Assembly (NCBI GenBank): GCA_963796155.1
Contig: CAWCKT010000022.1
Span: forward strand, 1-64,000
Source of the DNA: AP-15 sp963796155
GTDB lineage: Bacteria > Pseudomonadota > Alphaproteobacteria > ATCC43930 > CGMCC-115725
Length of the DNA stretch: 64,000 nt
Direction: 5' to 3'
How positions within the stretch are numbered: position 1 is the first letter of the stretch; each line of letters opens with the position of its first letter. Both the position numbers and the translations under genes were made by a program. Below the pieces are notes generated by a model. That model had not been told where the DNA came from. It saw only the letters and a list, made by a program, of their open reading frames with translations, and searched no databases. Positions 17,854 through 27,227 of the stretch are shown one piece after another.

Positions 17854-19029
17854 CTAAGGGGCGAGCTCGGCGACGGTGTCGTCGGGTAACCGGCCTTGCG
17901 CGCGGTATTGTCCGATTTTCTCCATCAACGGAGCGTCCGATACGGCGTAGAGCACCGCGTCGGTCTCACCCCTATTGATGTGGCGCCGCCAAGTGAAGCT
18001 CGGCACGACGAAGATATCGTTGGTCTGCCAATCGAGGCTCCTTCCGGCGATCTCGGTAACGCCCCGCCCTTCCATCGCGACGTAAAGGGTACCGGCGGTT
18101 TCCCGCTTGAAGCGCGTCGCCTCGCCCGGTCTGAGGAGCTGCGCCCGGTAGTCGAGGGTGGGAAAGACCGAAGCTCCCGTCGCCGGGTTGACGAACCTCA
18201 GGCTGACGGCTTCGTAGGGGTCGCCCTCCTCCTGCCGCAGCTCGGCGAGCGCCTTCCTGACATCGGCGCCGCGGTAGTGGAAGAGCGGCGACGTGCCTTG
18301 CCCGAAGCCGCGGCGGTGCGGGACAAAACCCGGTACCATACCGCCCTGCCGGTAGAGCTTGTGCGAGTACGAGCCGGGGAGGGTCACCGGCTGGGCCCGG
18401 GAGTTGCCTTGCGTTTCCCCGGGGAACGCCTCGTCGAGCCAGACGCAGTCGAGAAACTCCATCAGCGGGAAATCGAGGACATCGATCCATACGACCGGCT
18501 CGGAGCCGTCGTTGCCGTGGTCGTGCCACGTGCCATTCGGGGTCAGGATCAAGTCGCCGCGCGCCGCCTCGCACCGCTCCCCTTCGATCGTGGTGTAGCC
18601 GCCGCTCTCCGACAGGATCGTCCGGCTGGCATTGGGGGTGTGGATGTGGACCGGCGCGACATCGCCGGGGTTGTAGATCGACACGGCGCACCGCATCGTG
18701 CTGGTGACCTGCAATCGCCCGCCGAGCCCCGGATTGGTCAGCAGAAACTGCTGGCGCTCGGCGAATTCGATCGGCGAAACGTCAGCACCCCGCGCAATCT
18801 CGGCAATGCGGTCGAGATAGGGTGCGATCTCCGCCCAGCGCCAGCGATGGGCGACGGGTTTCAGCTGGGCGGCACCGACGCGCCCCGGGGCCAGCCGCCC
18901 GCTGACGTCCATCGCCGTTTCGCGAAACCACGGCCGCTGAGCCGGCGCGTTGGCCTGCGTGCGCAGCCAGATATGAAGCTCGCCCGCCTCCGCATTGAGC
19001 CGCTCCATGGCCTCCTTGGCATCGACCAT
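17854..19029 (-). CDS. gentisate 1,2-dioxygenase
   Basis: Bicupin Fe(II) dioxygenase of 391 residues that cleaves gentisate to maleylpyruvate. First cupin motif PVHIHTPNASRTILSESGG (iron-binding His pair), then LILTPNGTWHDHGNDG and WIDVLDFPLMEFLD. The second cupin includes YVAMEGRGVTEIAGRSLDW. The start at ATG 19029 (MVDAKEAMERLNAEAGELH) fits the family; the open frame extends further upstream without similarity. It follows a 252-residue unknown gene by 16 bases, so both are probably one operon. Maleylpyruvate isomerase and fumarylpyruvate hydrolase genes are not adjacent. Confidence 0.92.
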   Translation of the reverse strand: MVDAKEAMERLNAEAGELHIWLRTQANAPAQRPWFRETAMDVSGRLAPGRVGAAQLKPVAHRWRWAEIAPYLDRIAEIARGADVSPIEFAERQQFLLTNPGLGGRLQVTSTMRCAVSIYNPGDVAPVHIHTPNASRTILSESGGYTTIEGERCEAARGDLILTPNGTWHDHGNDGSEPVVWIDVLDFPLMEFLDCVWLDEAFPGETQGNSRAQPVTLPGSYSHKLYRQGGMVPGFVPHRRGFGQGTSPLFHYRGADVRKALAELRQEEGDPYEAVSLRFVNPATGASVFPTLDYRAQLLRPGEATRFKRETAGTLYVAMEGRGVTEIAGRSLDWQTNDIFVVPSFTWRRHINRGETDAVLYAVSDAPLMEKIGQYRAQGRLPDDTVAELAP

Positions 19030-19045
19030 CCTTGCCTTCCTGTAG

Positions 19046-19804
19046 TCACGAGAGTTCGAGGGCGCGCGCATAGAGCCTGAGGTCCGCGACGAGGCCATCG
19101 TCGCGCTCGATCCCGTAATCGGTCCGGCCCGCAGCCGCCTTTTCGAGGACCATCAGCACCGCCGGATCCTCGGTCTCGAAGACGCGCAGATTGCGCCCGT
19201 CGGACGCGAGTTCGGCGAGCTTCGCCTTGATCGGCAATACCGGCAGCCGCTCGGCAATATCGATCAGCTCGATCAATCCCTCGACGGTGATCCCCGCCTC
19301 TTCGATCTGCCGGCGGATCTCGCCGGCAGCAGCCGTTTCAGCCTGCCGCTCGGCCGCGCGCTGGCGCGCTCGCTCCTCGGCCTGCCGGCGGTACTCGGCG
19401 TAATGCGGCTCGATCCGCTTCAGAAAAGTTGCGGCCGGAAGGCTGCTGGTGTCAATCCAGCTCTTCGATCTCGTCCAGGTCGTGGCGAGCCACCGGCGAA
19501 TCCCGGGATCGCGGATCTCCTTGAGCCGGTCGGACCGCAACGCGGCGGCCCAGCGGATCTGTGTCGGCGGGCCGGTCAGCGCCGCCCAGCCGGCCTCTTC
19601 ATCCGGCGGCGGCGGTTCAGCGGCTTCGGTAGGCTTGGTCTCGGCGGGGCCTCCCGCTGCGTGCCGCAGCTTCGCCTGTTCGAATTGCCGGCGGTATTCC
19701 TCTTCCCATTCCTCGCTGTCTTGATCGGGCACGAAGCCGCTCTTGTCCCAAAAGGACCGCGTGGTCGCCTCGATCGCCTCCTCTCGCACCAACCTCAGAT
19801 CCAT
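19046..19804 (-). CDS. hypothetical protein upstream of gentisate dioxygenase
   Basis: 252 residues from ATG 19804 (MDLRLVREEAIEATTRSFWDKSGF). It has a charged N-terminal part, a Pro/Glu linker (about residues 65-85), a central Trp-rich region (WIDTSSLPAATFLKRIEPHY), a long Arg/Ala/Glu-rich helix (YRRQAEERARQRAAERQ) likely to be coiled coil, and a C-terminal alpha/beta segment. No family recognised. It diverges from hyuA by 74 bases and is followed within 16 bases by the gentisate dioxygenase gene. Confidence 0.65.
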   Translation of the reverse strand: MDLRLVREEAIEATTRSFWDKSGFVPDQDSEEWEEEYRRQFEQAKLRHAAGGPAETKPTEAAEPPPPDEEAGWAALTGPPTQIRWAAALRSDRLKEIRDPGIRRWLATTWTRSKSWIDTSSLPAATFLKRIEPHYAEYRRQAEERARQRAAERQAETAAAGEIRRQIEEAGITVEGLIELIDIAERLPVLPIKAKLAELASDGRNLRVFETEDPAVLMVLEKAAAGRTDYGIERDDGLVADLRLYARALELS

Positions 19805-19878
19805 GCATCTGGCCTCTGCTGGTCGATCCCCGCCCGGGACGGTAGCATGATCGGGCACCGAGGGGTGAGGGGTTCGCG

Positions 19879-21951
19879 ATGGCGTGGCGGATCGGGGTCG
19901 ATATCGGCGGGACGTTTACCGACGTGGCGTTGGTCGACGAGGCGACCGGCTATATCGGCATCGTCAAGGTCTCGACCACGCCGCACGACTTTGCCGAGGG
20001 CGTGATCGACGGGCTTTGCCAGGGGCTGCGGCACCACCGGGTCGATCCGGCCGCGGTGTCGCTGGTGTCGCACGCAACGACGATCGTCACCAACGCGCTG
20101 CTCGAAAAGCGGGGTGCCAAGGCGGGTTTCGTCGCTACCCGCGGGTTCCGCGACGTGCTCGAGCTGCGCCGCTCTTCGCGCGCCGACCTCTATGATCTGT
20201 TTCAGGACGCCCCCGCGGTGCTGGTGCCGCGGCGCTGGCGTTTCGAGGTCACCGAACGGATCGACGCGCAGGGCCAGGTGGTGACCCCGCTCGACGAGGC
20301 CGACGTCGATCGGGTGATCGCGGCGATCCGCGCTGCCGGGCTCGAGACGGTGGCGGTGTCGCTGCTGTTTTCGTTCTTGAACGACACCCATGAGCGCCGT
20401 CTCGGCGAGCGGCTGCGCCGCGCGCTCCCGGGGGTCGGGGTCCATCTGTCCTCGGAGGTGCTGCCCGAGATCCGTGAGTTCGAGCGCGCCAGCACGACCG
20501 CGGTGTGCGCCTCTGTCGGGCCGCTGCTCGCGGGCTACCTCGATCGGTTACAGCGCGCGGTTTCGGCGTTCGGGCTGCCGCGGCTTTATGTGATGGGGTC
20601 GAGCGGCGGCGTGCTCGATGTCGCCGAGGCGCTGCGGATGCCGGCGATGGTGATCGAGTCCGGGCCGGCGGCGGGGGTCATCGCCGCGGCACGCGCCGGC
20701 AAGGAGCTCGGCCTGCCCAATCTGATCTCGTTCGACATGGGCGGGACGACGGCAAAGGCGAGCCTGATCGCCGATGGCGAGATCGCAGTGACCGCCGAAT
20801 ACGAGGTCGGCGGCGCCGGCCATGCCAAGCGCTGGCTGCACGGCACCGGGCACCCGGTCCGGGTGCCGGTCGTCGACCTCGCCGAGGTCAGCGCCGGCGG
20901 CGGCAGCATCGCCTGGGTCGATCCGGGCGGCGCGCTCAAACTCGGTCCGCAGAGCGCCGGAGCCGATCCCGGCCCGGCCGCCTACGGCAAGGGCGGCAAG
21001 GAGCCGACGGTCAGCGACGCCGATGTCGTGCTCGGTTGGCTCGACCGCGAGGCGTTGCTCGGCGGTGCGCTGCCGATCGATGCGGCCGCGGCGGAGGCGG
21101 CGATCCGCGAGCGGGTCGGCGACCCGCTCGGAATCGGCCTGACCGACGCCGCCGCCGCAATCGTCGAGATCGCCAACAGCAATATGGCCGAGGCATTGCG
21201 CATCGTCTCGCTCGAGCGCGGCCACGACCCGCGCGAGTTCACGTTGATCGCTTTCGGCGGCGCCGGCCCGGTGCACGCCGCCGCCCTCGCGGACGAACTG
21301 CAGATCCCCGAAGTCATCGTACCGCCGGCGCCGGGCGCGTTTTCGGCACTCGGCCTCGTCGCGACCGATTTCAGGCGCGACTACTCGCGGACCCTCTACG
21401 CCGATTTGGCCGCGCTCGATCCGCCCGGTGCCGCTGAGCTGCTGGCCGGCATGGAAGACACCGCGCGCAAGATGCTCGCCGCGGCCGGCATCCCGCCCGA
21501 GCGGCGTGCGCTGCTGCGCGCCGCCGATCTGCGCTACCGGCGACAGGCTTATGAGCTGGCCGTGCCGCTCGCCGACGGGCCGGTCACCCGGGCGAGCCTC
21601 GACGCGCTCGCCGCGGGCTTCCACCAAAAGCATCAGCAGACCTACGGTCATGCCAACCCTGCCGAGCCGGTGCAGCTGGTAAATCTGCGGCTGACCGCGA
21701 TCGGCCGGCTGGCGCCCCTCACCTTGGTGCAGAGCTCGGACGCATCGGCCGCGCGCCGGCGGATGCGCGAAGTGTGGTTCCGCGAAACCGGATACGCGCC
21801 CTGTCCGGTGCATTGGCGCGACGGTTTGGCGGCGGGCGAGAGGCTGATCGGTCCCGCGGTCGTCGAGGCGGTGGATTCGACGATCGTCGTACCGCCGGCC
21901 TGGGTCGCCACGGTCGAGGGAGGCGGCTATATTCGCCTTTCCAGGAGGTGA
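19879..21951 (+). CDS. hyuA: hydantoinase/oxoprolinase subunit A
   Basis: 690-residue HyuA-type protein, the ATP-binding subunit of ATP-dependent N-methylhydantoinase, 5-oxoprolinase and acetone-carboxylase-like enzymes. The N-terminal phosphate-binding motif is GVDIGGTFTDVALVDE, followed by SHATTIVTNALLEKRGAK; the central Hydantoinase_A core has ESGPAAGVIAAA, DMGGTTAK, GGGSIAWVD and GPQSAGADPGPAAYGKGG. It is full length and followed after 3 bases by hyuB. The pair would hydrolyse a cyclic amide or carboxylate an organic substrate using ATP; the substrate is unknown. Confidence 0.92.
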   Translation: MAWRIGVDIGGTFTDVALVDEATGYIGIVKVSTTPHDFAEGVIDGLCQGLRHHRVDPAAVSLVSHATTIVTNALLEKRGAKAGFVATRGFRDVLELRRSSRADLYDLFQDAPAVLVPRRWRFEVTERIDAQGQVVTPLDEADVDRVIAAIRAAGLETVAVSLLFSFLNDTHERRLGERLRRALPGVGVHLSSEVLPEIREFERASTTAVCASVGPLLAGYLDRLQRAVSAFGLPRLYVMGSSGGVLDVAEALRMPAMVIESGPAAGVIAAARAGKELGLPNLISFDMGGTTAKASLIADGEIAVTAEYEVGGAGHAKRWLHGTGHPVRVPVVDLAEVSAGGGSIAWVDPGGALKLGPQSAGADPGPAAYGKGGKEPTVSDADVVLGWLDREALLGGALPIDAAAAEAAIRERVGDPLGIGLTDAAAAIVEIANSNMAEALRIVSLERGHDPREFTLIAFGGAGPVHAAALADELQIPEVIVPPAPGAFSALGLVATDFRRDYSRTLYADLAALDPPGAAELLAGMEDTARKMLAAAGIPPERRALLRAADLRYRRQAYELAVPLADGPVTRASLDALAAGFHQKHQQTYGHANPAEPVQLVNLRLTAIGRLAPLTLVQSSDASAARRRMREVWFRETGYAPCPVHWRDGLAAGERLIGPAVVEAVDSTIVVPPAWVATVEGGGYIRLSRR

Positions 21952-21954
21952 GCC

Positions 21955-23673
21955 ATGCCCGACACCCTTCTCGAAGCGCCGGCCCGCAGGCTGAAGACCG
22001 ATCCGGCCCGCTTCGAGGTGGTCAAGAACGCGCTCTATTCCGCCGCTGAGGAGATGAAGATCGTCCTCGCCAAGACCGCCTACTCGCCGCTCCTCAAGGT
22101 TGCCGGCGACTATTCCTGCGGGATCTTCGACGCTGCCGGCAACATGGTCGCACAGGGGCCCGACCTGCCGATCCATCTGGGCTCGATGCCCGATGCGGTC
22201 CGCGCGGTCATCGCCGCCTTCCCCGAGGTCGAGCCGGGTGATGTGTTCATCCACAACGACCCCTATCACGGCGGCTCGCACCTGCCCGACGTCAATGTCG
22301 TCGCCCCGGCCTTCTTCGGCGACCGGCTCCTGGGCTTCGGCTGCGTGCGCGCGCATTGGCCCGATATCGGCAGCGCCACGCCGGGCAGCTACGGTGCCGT
22401 GACCGAGATCTATGGCGAGGGTCTGCGGCTGCCGCCGGTGCGGCTCTACCGGAACGGCCGGCCCGATCCCGACATCGAAAGGATTATCTTTGCGAATGTT
22501 CGCACGCCGGCAGAGCGGCAGGGCGATCTGCGAGCTCAGGTCGCGGCGAACCGGCGCGGTGCGCTGCGCCTCGAGGCATTGGCGCGCAAATACGGCGCCG
22601 ACGAGCTGCTGCGCATCATGGACGAGGTGCTCGACTATTCCGAGACGATGATGCGGGCAGCACTGCGCCGGCTGCCCGACGGCGAGGCGAGCTTTGAGGA
22701 CGTCTTCGACGGCGACGGCGTGCTCGCACCGGGTGCCGCGGCCGACGAGCCCTTCACGGTGAGGCTCACGCTGCGCAAGTTCGGGGAGGAGATCACCGCC
22801 GACTTCGCCGGCTCGGACGGCCGGGTGCCGGGTCCGATGAACGCGCCGCTGACCGTCACCGCGTCCGGGGTCTATTGCGCGCTCAAGATGATCGCCGACC
22901 CGCGGAGCCTGATCCCGCCCAATTCCGGCTGCTGGCGGCCGGTGACCGTCACCGCACCCCCGGGCTCGGTCGTCAACGCCCAGCCGCCCGCACCGGTGGT
23001 CTACGCCAATCACGAAATCTCTCACCGTGTGGCCGACATGGTCATGGCGGCGATGTTCCAAATCAGCCCGGCGACTGTGATGGCGGCCTCGCAGGGCACC
23101 TCGGCGGTGGCGACCTTTGGCGGCCTCGACCCGCGGACCGGCGAGCGCTATGTCAGCTACGAGTCGCTGAAGGGCGGGTTTGGCGCACGGCCGGTCAAGG
23201 ACGGCATCAACGCCGTCGCCAGCACCGTCAGCAACATGATGAATACGCCGATCGAGATCCTCGAGATGAGCTTCCCGCTGCGGGTGGAGGAGTATTCGCT
23301 CGTTCCCGACTCGGGCGGTGCCGGCACCTGGCGCGGTGGGCTCGGCGCCCGCCGCATTTGGCGCGTGCTCGGGCACGAGGCGCATGCAGCAGTGTGCTGC
23401 GAGCGCAGCCTCGTCCCGCCCTTCGGTCTCGCCGGCGGCCGGCCGGGCGGCCCCATGCGGCTCTGGCTCGAATTGCCCGACGGCGGCAAGCGCCCGCTCA
23501 ACAGCAAGGGCGCCTTCATCGTTCCGGCGGGTGGCCGTGTCGTCATGGAAGCGCCGGGCTCGGGCGGCTACGGCCCGCCCGCGCGCCGCAACCCGGCATT
23601 GCTGCACCAGGATGTCGCCGACGGCTACGTGACGGACGAGGCGGCGCGGCGCGATTACGGCATCGCGGATTGA
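21955..23673 (+). CDS. hyuB: hydantoinase/oxoprolinase subunit B
   Basis: 572-residue partner subunit. Family features: SAAEEMKIVLAKTAYSPLLK, DYSCGIFDAAGNMVAQGPD, HLGSMPDAVRA-like segment, DVFIHNDPYHGGSHLPD, and the C-terminal EEYSLVPDSGGAGTWRGG followed by Gly-rich GSGGYGPP. AGGAGGTGAGCC precedes ATG 21955. It overlaps functionally with hyuA and is followed 39 bases later by a periplasmic binding protein gene, probably the uptake component for the same substrate. Confidence 0.92.
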   Translation: MPDTLLEAPARRLKTDPARFEVVKNALYSAAEEMKIVLAKTAYSPLLKVAGDYSCGIFDAAGNMVAQGPDLPIHLGSMPDAVRAVIAAFPEVEPGDVFIHNDPYHGGSHLPDVNVVAPAFFGDRLLGFGCVRAHWPDIGSATPGSYGAVTEIYGEGLRLPPVRLYRNGRPDPDIERIIFANVRTPAERQGDLRAQVAANRRGALRLEALARKYGADELLRIMDEVLDYSETMMRAALRRLPDGEASFEDVFDGDGVLAPGAAADEPFTVRLTLRKFGEEITADFAGSDGRVPGPMNAPLTVTASGVYCALKMIADPRSLIPPNSGCWRPVTVTAPPGSVVNAQPPAPVVYANHEISHRVADMVMAAMFQISPATVMAASQGTSAVATFGGLDPRTGERYVSYESLKGGFGARPVKDGINAVASTVSNMMNTPIEILEMSFPLRVEEYSLVPDSGGAGTWRGGLGARRIWRVLGHEAHAAVCCERSLVPPFGLAGGRPGGPMRLWLELPDGGKRPLNSKGAFIVPAGGRVVMEAPGSGGYGPPARRNPALLHQDVADGYVTDEAARRDYGIAD

Positions 23674-23712
23674 CGCGCGGAGGACACCGAAATTCTAACG
23701 TAGGGGTGGGGA

Positions 23713-24963
23713 ATGACGACGATCAGACAGCTTGTCTGGGCCTGGGTTGCCGCGGTGCTGCTGTCGTCGGCGCCAGCGGTCCGCGCCGCTGAACCGATCA
23801 AGATCGGCTTCAGCATGGAGTTGACCGGCCCGTTTGCCGTCGTCGGCAAGACCGGGCTGCTCGCTTTCAAGATCTGGGAAGACGAGGTCAATGCCGAGGG
23901 CGGCCTGCTCGGCCGGCCGGTCAAGCTCGTTTATTACGACGACCAGAGCAATCCTTCGCTGGTGCCGGCCATCTATACGAAGCTGATCGACATCGACAAG
24001 GTCGACCTGTTGATTTCGAGCTACGGCACCAACCTGGTGGTGCCGGCAATGCCGGTTGCAATCTCGCACAACCGGCTGTTCTTCGGCCTCTTCGCGCTGG
24101 CGGCCAACGATCAGTTCCACTATCCGAAATACTTCTCGATGCTGCCCTTCGGCCCCGAACCGGTGAAGACCTTCGCCGAGGGCTGGTTCGATTTGGCGGC
24201 GGCGCAGAACCCGAAGCCGAAGACGGTCGCGATCGTCGCCACCGACGCTGAATTCCAGCACAAGGCGGCGGAAAGCGCGCGCGAGCACGCCAAGGCGAAA
24301 GGCATCGGCATCGTCTACGACCGGGCCTATCCGCCGACCACGGTCGACTTCACGCCGATCGTTCGCGCCGTGCAGGCGGCGCAACCGGATCTCGTCTACA
24401 TCTCATCGTATCCGTCCGACACAGTCGGCATCCTTCGTTCAGTCGGCGAACTCGGCCTCGACACCAAGATGCTCGGCGGCGGCCTTGCCGGATTGCAGGC
24501 GGCGGCGATCAAGATGCAGCTTGGGCCGGCGGCCAATGGTGTCGTCAATACCGATTTGTGGGAGCCGGTCCCGACAATGCAATTCCCCGGGGTCATGGAT
24601 TTCATCAGGAAATACCAGGCGAAGGCGCCGTCCGAAGGGGTCGACCTGCTCGGCTATTTCCTGCCGCCCTTCGCCTACAGCGAATTGCAGATCCTCGGCG
24701 ACGCGATCGCCGCAACCAAGACTCTCGACGACGACAAGCTCGCCGAATACATGCACTCGCACCCGTTCCACACGATCGAGGGCGACATCGCCTTCGGGCC
24801 CGACGGCGAATGGACCGAGGCGCGGCCGATCTGGGCGCAGTACCACGGCATCAAGGGACACGATGTCGAGCAGTTCCGCGAGGCGCAGACCGTCACGATC
24901 CTCGCACCGCCAAAGTACAAGACCGGCGACATGATCTATCCGTACACAGAGGCGCGAAAATAA
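23713..24963 (+). CDS. branched-chain amino-acid-type ABC substrate-binding protein
   Basis: 416 residues, type I periplasmic binding protein (Peripla_BP_6/LivJ-like). Signal peptide about residues 1-26 (VWAWVAAVLLSSAPAVRA, AEPIKIGFSMELTGPF). The signature FSMELTGPFAVVGKTGLLAF and the EDEVNAEGGLLGRPVKLVYYDDQSNP segment are typical. Cognate permeases and ATPases are not adjacent. It lies between hyuB and a CoA-transferase pair on the same strand, suggesting uptake of an amide or organic acid handled by those enzymes. Confidence 0.9.
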   Translation: MTTIRQLVWAWVAAVLLSSAPAVRAAEPIKIGFSMELTGPFAVVGKTGLLAFKIWEDEVNAEGGLLGRPVKLVYYDDQSNPSLVPAIYTKLIDIDKVDLLISSYGTNLVVPAMPVAISHNRLFFGLFALAANDQFHYPKYFSMLPFGPEPVKTFAEGWFDLAAAQNPKPKTVAIVATDAEFQHKAAESAREHAKAKGIGIVYDRAYPPTTVDFTPIVRAVQAAQPDLVYISSYPSDTVGILRSVGELGLDTKMLGGGLAGLQAAAIKMQLGPAANGVVNTDLWEPVPTMQFPGVMDFIRKYQAKAPSEGVDLLGYFLPPFAYSELQILGDAIAATKTLDDDKLAEYMHSHPFHTIEGDIAFGPDGEWTEARPIWAQYHGIKGHDVEQFREAQTVTILAPPKYKTGDMIYPYTEARK

Positions 24964-25035
24964 ACCCGGGTTGCCGCGGAGGAGCCCCTGCCGCATGATG
25001 CCGGTCGGACGATAGACAAGCCGTCAGGCCGGGGA

Positions 25036-25782
25036 ATGAGCGCCAAGAGCAAGATCTACGCGAGCTTTGACGACGCGGTTCGCGACATCCCGGACGGGGC
25101 CACGATCGGCTTCGGCGGGTTCGCGGTGGTCGGGATGCCGATCAACCTCTACGAGGCCGTCGCCAAGCAGGGTGCGAAGAATTTAACTTGCGTATCGAAT
25201 TCGACGCGCGGCGGCACGACCCTGCCGGCAGATGGCCCCGATATGGGGCAGATGATTGCCAACGGGCAGGTCAAGAAAGTGATCTGCGCGTTCACTGCGC
25301 CGACGCGTGCCTCGCAGCGGCTGGTCCTGACCGAATATGTCGAAAAGGGTCTGATCGAGGCCGAGCTCACGCCGCAAGGGACGCTCGCCGAGCGGATGCG
25401 CGCAGCCGGCGCCGGCATCCCGGCCTTCTATACCCCCGCGGCGGTCGGCACCGAACTCGCCGAAGGCCGGGAAACCCGCTTCTTCAACGGCCGCGAATAC
25501 CTCTTGGAGCACGCTCTGCCGCTCGACTACGCCTGCATCCGGGCGTATCAGGCCGACGCCGCGGGCAATCTTCGGTTCCGCCGCTCGCAGCGCAACTTCA
25601 ACCCGATCATGGCGATGGCCGCACGGGTTACGGTCGTGGAGGTCGAGGAAGACATTCTGCCGGTGGGTTCGATCGACCCCGACGATGTGCATACGTCGGG
25701 CATCTTTGTGCATCGGCTGGTCAAGATCCCGCCGCCGCCCGAGGGCTGGTGGCCCCAGCGTCCAGGGAGTGTCGGGTCATGA
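25036..25782 (+). CDS. CoA-transferase subunit A (PcaI/ScoA-like)
   Basis: 248-residue alpha subunit of a heteromeric 3-oxoacid (3-oxoadipate or succinyl-CoA:acetoacetate type) CoA-transferase. GFGGFAVVGMPINLYEA is the N-terminal CoA_trans motif; GTLAERMRAAGAGIPAFYTP and DYACIRAYQADAAGNL are conserved. The stop overlaps the subunit B start by ATGA, so subunits are translationally coupled. Together they would activate a 3-oxoacid released by ring cleavage; which acid is not resolvable here. Confidence 0.92.
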   Translation: MSAKSKIYASFDDAVRDIPDGATIGFGGFAVVGMPINLYEAVAKQGAKNLTCVSNSTRGGTTLPADGPDMGQMIANGQVKKVICAFTAPTRASQRLVLTEYVEKGLIEAELTPQGTLAERMRAAGAGIPAFYTPAAVGTELAEGRETRFFNGREYLLEHALPLDYACIRAYQADAAGNLRFRRSQRNFNPIMAMAARVTVVEVEEDILPVGSIDPDDVHTSGIFVHRLVKIPPPPEGWWPQRPGSVGS

Positions 25783-26459
25783 GTGAACGGGCGAAGGGGC
25801 TAACCCGCCAGCAGATGTGCGACCGGCTGGCGATGGAGTTCGAGGACGGCTGGATCGTCAATCTCGGGATCGGTATCCCGACCCTGTGCTCGAATTTCGA
25901 TTTCGGCGACAAGGAGATCATCTTCCATTCCGAGAACGGGGTGATCGGCTACGGCCCGCTCGCGGCACCGGGTAAGGAGGACCTCCACCTCGTCAATGCC
26001 GGCGGTCAGCATGTCACCTTGCGCCCGGGGGCCGCAATCGTCCACCACGCCAACTCGTTCGCTTTGATCCGCGCCGGACGGCTCGACGTCACCGTGCTCG
26101 GCGCCTACGAGGTCGCCGAGAACGGCGATTTCGCCAATTGGAAGATCTCGGCCGGCCAGAAGGGCGGCGGCATCGGCGGGGCGATGGATCTGGCGGCTTG
26201 CGCCAAGCACGTCTTTGTCGCCATGGAGCACCAGACGCGCGACGGCCGGCCGCGCCTCGTCGAGCGTTGCGCGATCCCCGCGACGGCGCGCGGCGTGGTC
26301 AACCTCGTGGCCACCAATTTCGGCCTCTTCGAGGTGACAAAGGAGGGTCTGGCCCTGCGCGAGATCGCCCCCGGTGTGGCGGTCGACGAGGTTAAGGCTG
26401 CAACCGGCTGCAACCTGATCATCCCGCGGGAGGTGCCGCCGGTGCGGATGGTGGCGTAG
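25779..26459 (+). CDS. CoA-transferase subunit B (PcaJ/ScoB-like)
   Basis: 226-residue beta subunit. NLGIGIPTLCSNF and HSENGVIGYGPLA contain the catalytic-Glu motif (SENG) that forms the glutamyl-CoA thioester; KGGGIGGAMDL and LVATNFGLFEVT are conserved. The start overlaps subunit A's stop (ATGA). A 26-base gap separates its stop from the convergent toxin gene. Confidence 0.93.
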   Translation: MSERAKGLTRQQMCDRLAMEFEDGWIVNLGIGIPTLCSNFDFGDKEIIFHSENGVIGYGPLAAPGKEDLHLVNAGGQHVTLRPGAAIVHHANSFALIRAGRLDVTVLGAYEVAENGDFANWKISAGQKGGGIGGAMDLAACAKHVFVAMEHQTRDGRPRLVERCAIPATARGVVNLVATNFGLFEVTKEGLALREIAPGVAVDEVKAATGCNLIIPREVPPVRMVA

Positions 26460-26485
26460 ACGACCCAGCCCAGCAGGGGACCGCG

Positions 26486-26845
26486 TTACTTCCGCGGCGC
26501 GCGGCGGATTCGAAGACCGCGGCCTGTGACGACCACGACAGCCCCGGCAAGCTCATTGAGCTCGAGCCGATCGAGCGCGGTGGCGGCAAGTTCCGAATAT
26601 GCGCGGCGGCCCTGTTCCTGCGAACGCAGCAAAATTACGCCAGCGTGACTTCCGGGCGGATGTCGGCGCAGGTCGGCAAAGCCCTTGTCAGCAGTGATCA
26701 GCCAGCGCCGCTCATTCTGAATGCGCGACCACAGAATATTGTCGGGCGTTCCCTGCCAGCCTTGCTCCGCTACCGTCGTCGCGTCGTGTCCCCGAGCGAC
26801 CAGCAAGTCGGCAATCTGACGAGGCAGATCCTCGTCCACCTTCAC
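26486..26845 (-). CDS. DUF5615 PIN-like toxin
   Basis: 119-residue Mut7-C/DUF5615 PIN-like protein: KVDEDLPRQIADLLVARGHDA at the N-terminus (acidic D4/E5), WLITADKGFADL with the second acidic site, and GVILLRSQEQGRRAYSEL. It starts at GTG 26845, 8 bases downstream of a DUF433 antitoxin gene. Such pairs are type II toxin-antitoxin modules; the toxin is predicted to be an RNase. The N-terminus may include LIAQ upstream if a non-standard start is used. Confidence 0.82.
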   Translation of the reverse strand: MKVDEDLPRQIADLLVARGHDATTVAEQGWQGTPDNILWSRIQNERRWLITADKGFADLRRHPPGSHAGVILLRSQEQGRRAYSELAATALDRLELNELAGAVVVVTGRGLRIRRAPRK

Positions 26846-26853
26846 CTGCGCGA

Positions 26854-27102
26854 TCAGTCCCCCCCGTCGCTATAAAGGGGGACGAAGTCGGCGTTGTTTA
26901 CCGCCTCAGCGGCGAATTTCAGCGCGGCCTTGACATCCTCGCCGGTCAGTTGCGGCCAAGCGTCCAAAATCTGCTCGGACGTGTCACCATCGGCGATGCT
27001 GCCAACGATCACGCTGACCGGCACACGCGTGCCCCTGATGCATGGCTCGCCGTGATGGATCGCCGGATCGATTACGATCCTTTTGCGCCAAGTGTCGCTC
27101 AT
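26854..27102 (-). CDS. DUF433 antitoxin
   Basis: 82-residue DUF433 protein with the characteristic IVIDPAIHHGEPCIRGTRVPVSVI segment and a helix-turn-helix-like C-terminal half (TSEQILDAWPQLTGEDVKAAL). It precedes the DUF5615 toxin gene on the same strand and would neutralise it and probably repress the operon. The pair sits between the CoA-transferase and racemase genes. Confidence 0.85.
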   Translation of the reverse strand: MSDTWRKRIVIDPAIHHGEPCIRGTRVPVSVIVGSIADGDTSEQILDAWPQLTGEDVKAALKFAAEAVNNADFVPLYSDGGD

Positions 27103-27227
27103 TTCTTACCTGAGAAGCATACATCACCGCGGTCCGTCGCGGTAGGCGCCAGCCTGATGGAAGTCAGCGGGCCCCTGATAAGAAGAAATGCAGCCGTTGC
27201 CGTCTCAGGAGCACAGAGCCGCGGCCA

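Noticed and set aside
20548..23607. 1019-codon minus-strand open frame opposite hyuA/hyuB
   Set aside because: Antisense shadow of two strongly conserved genes in high-GC DNA; composition is Arg/Gly/His-rich with no domain.
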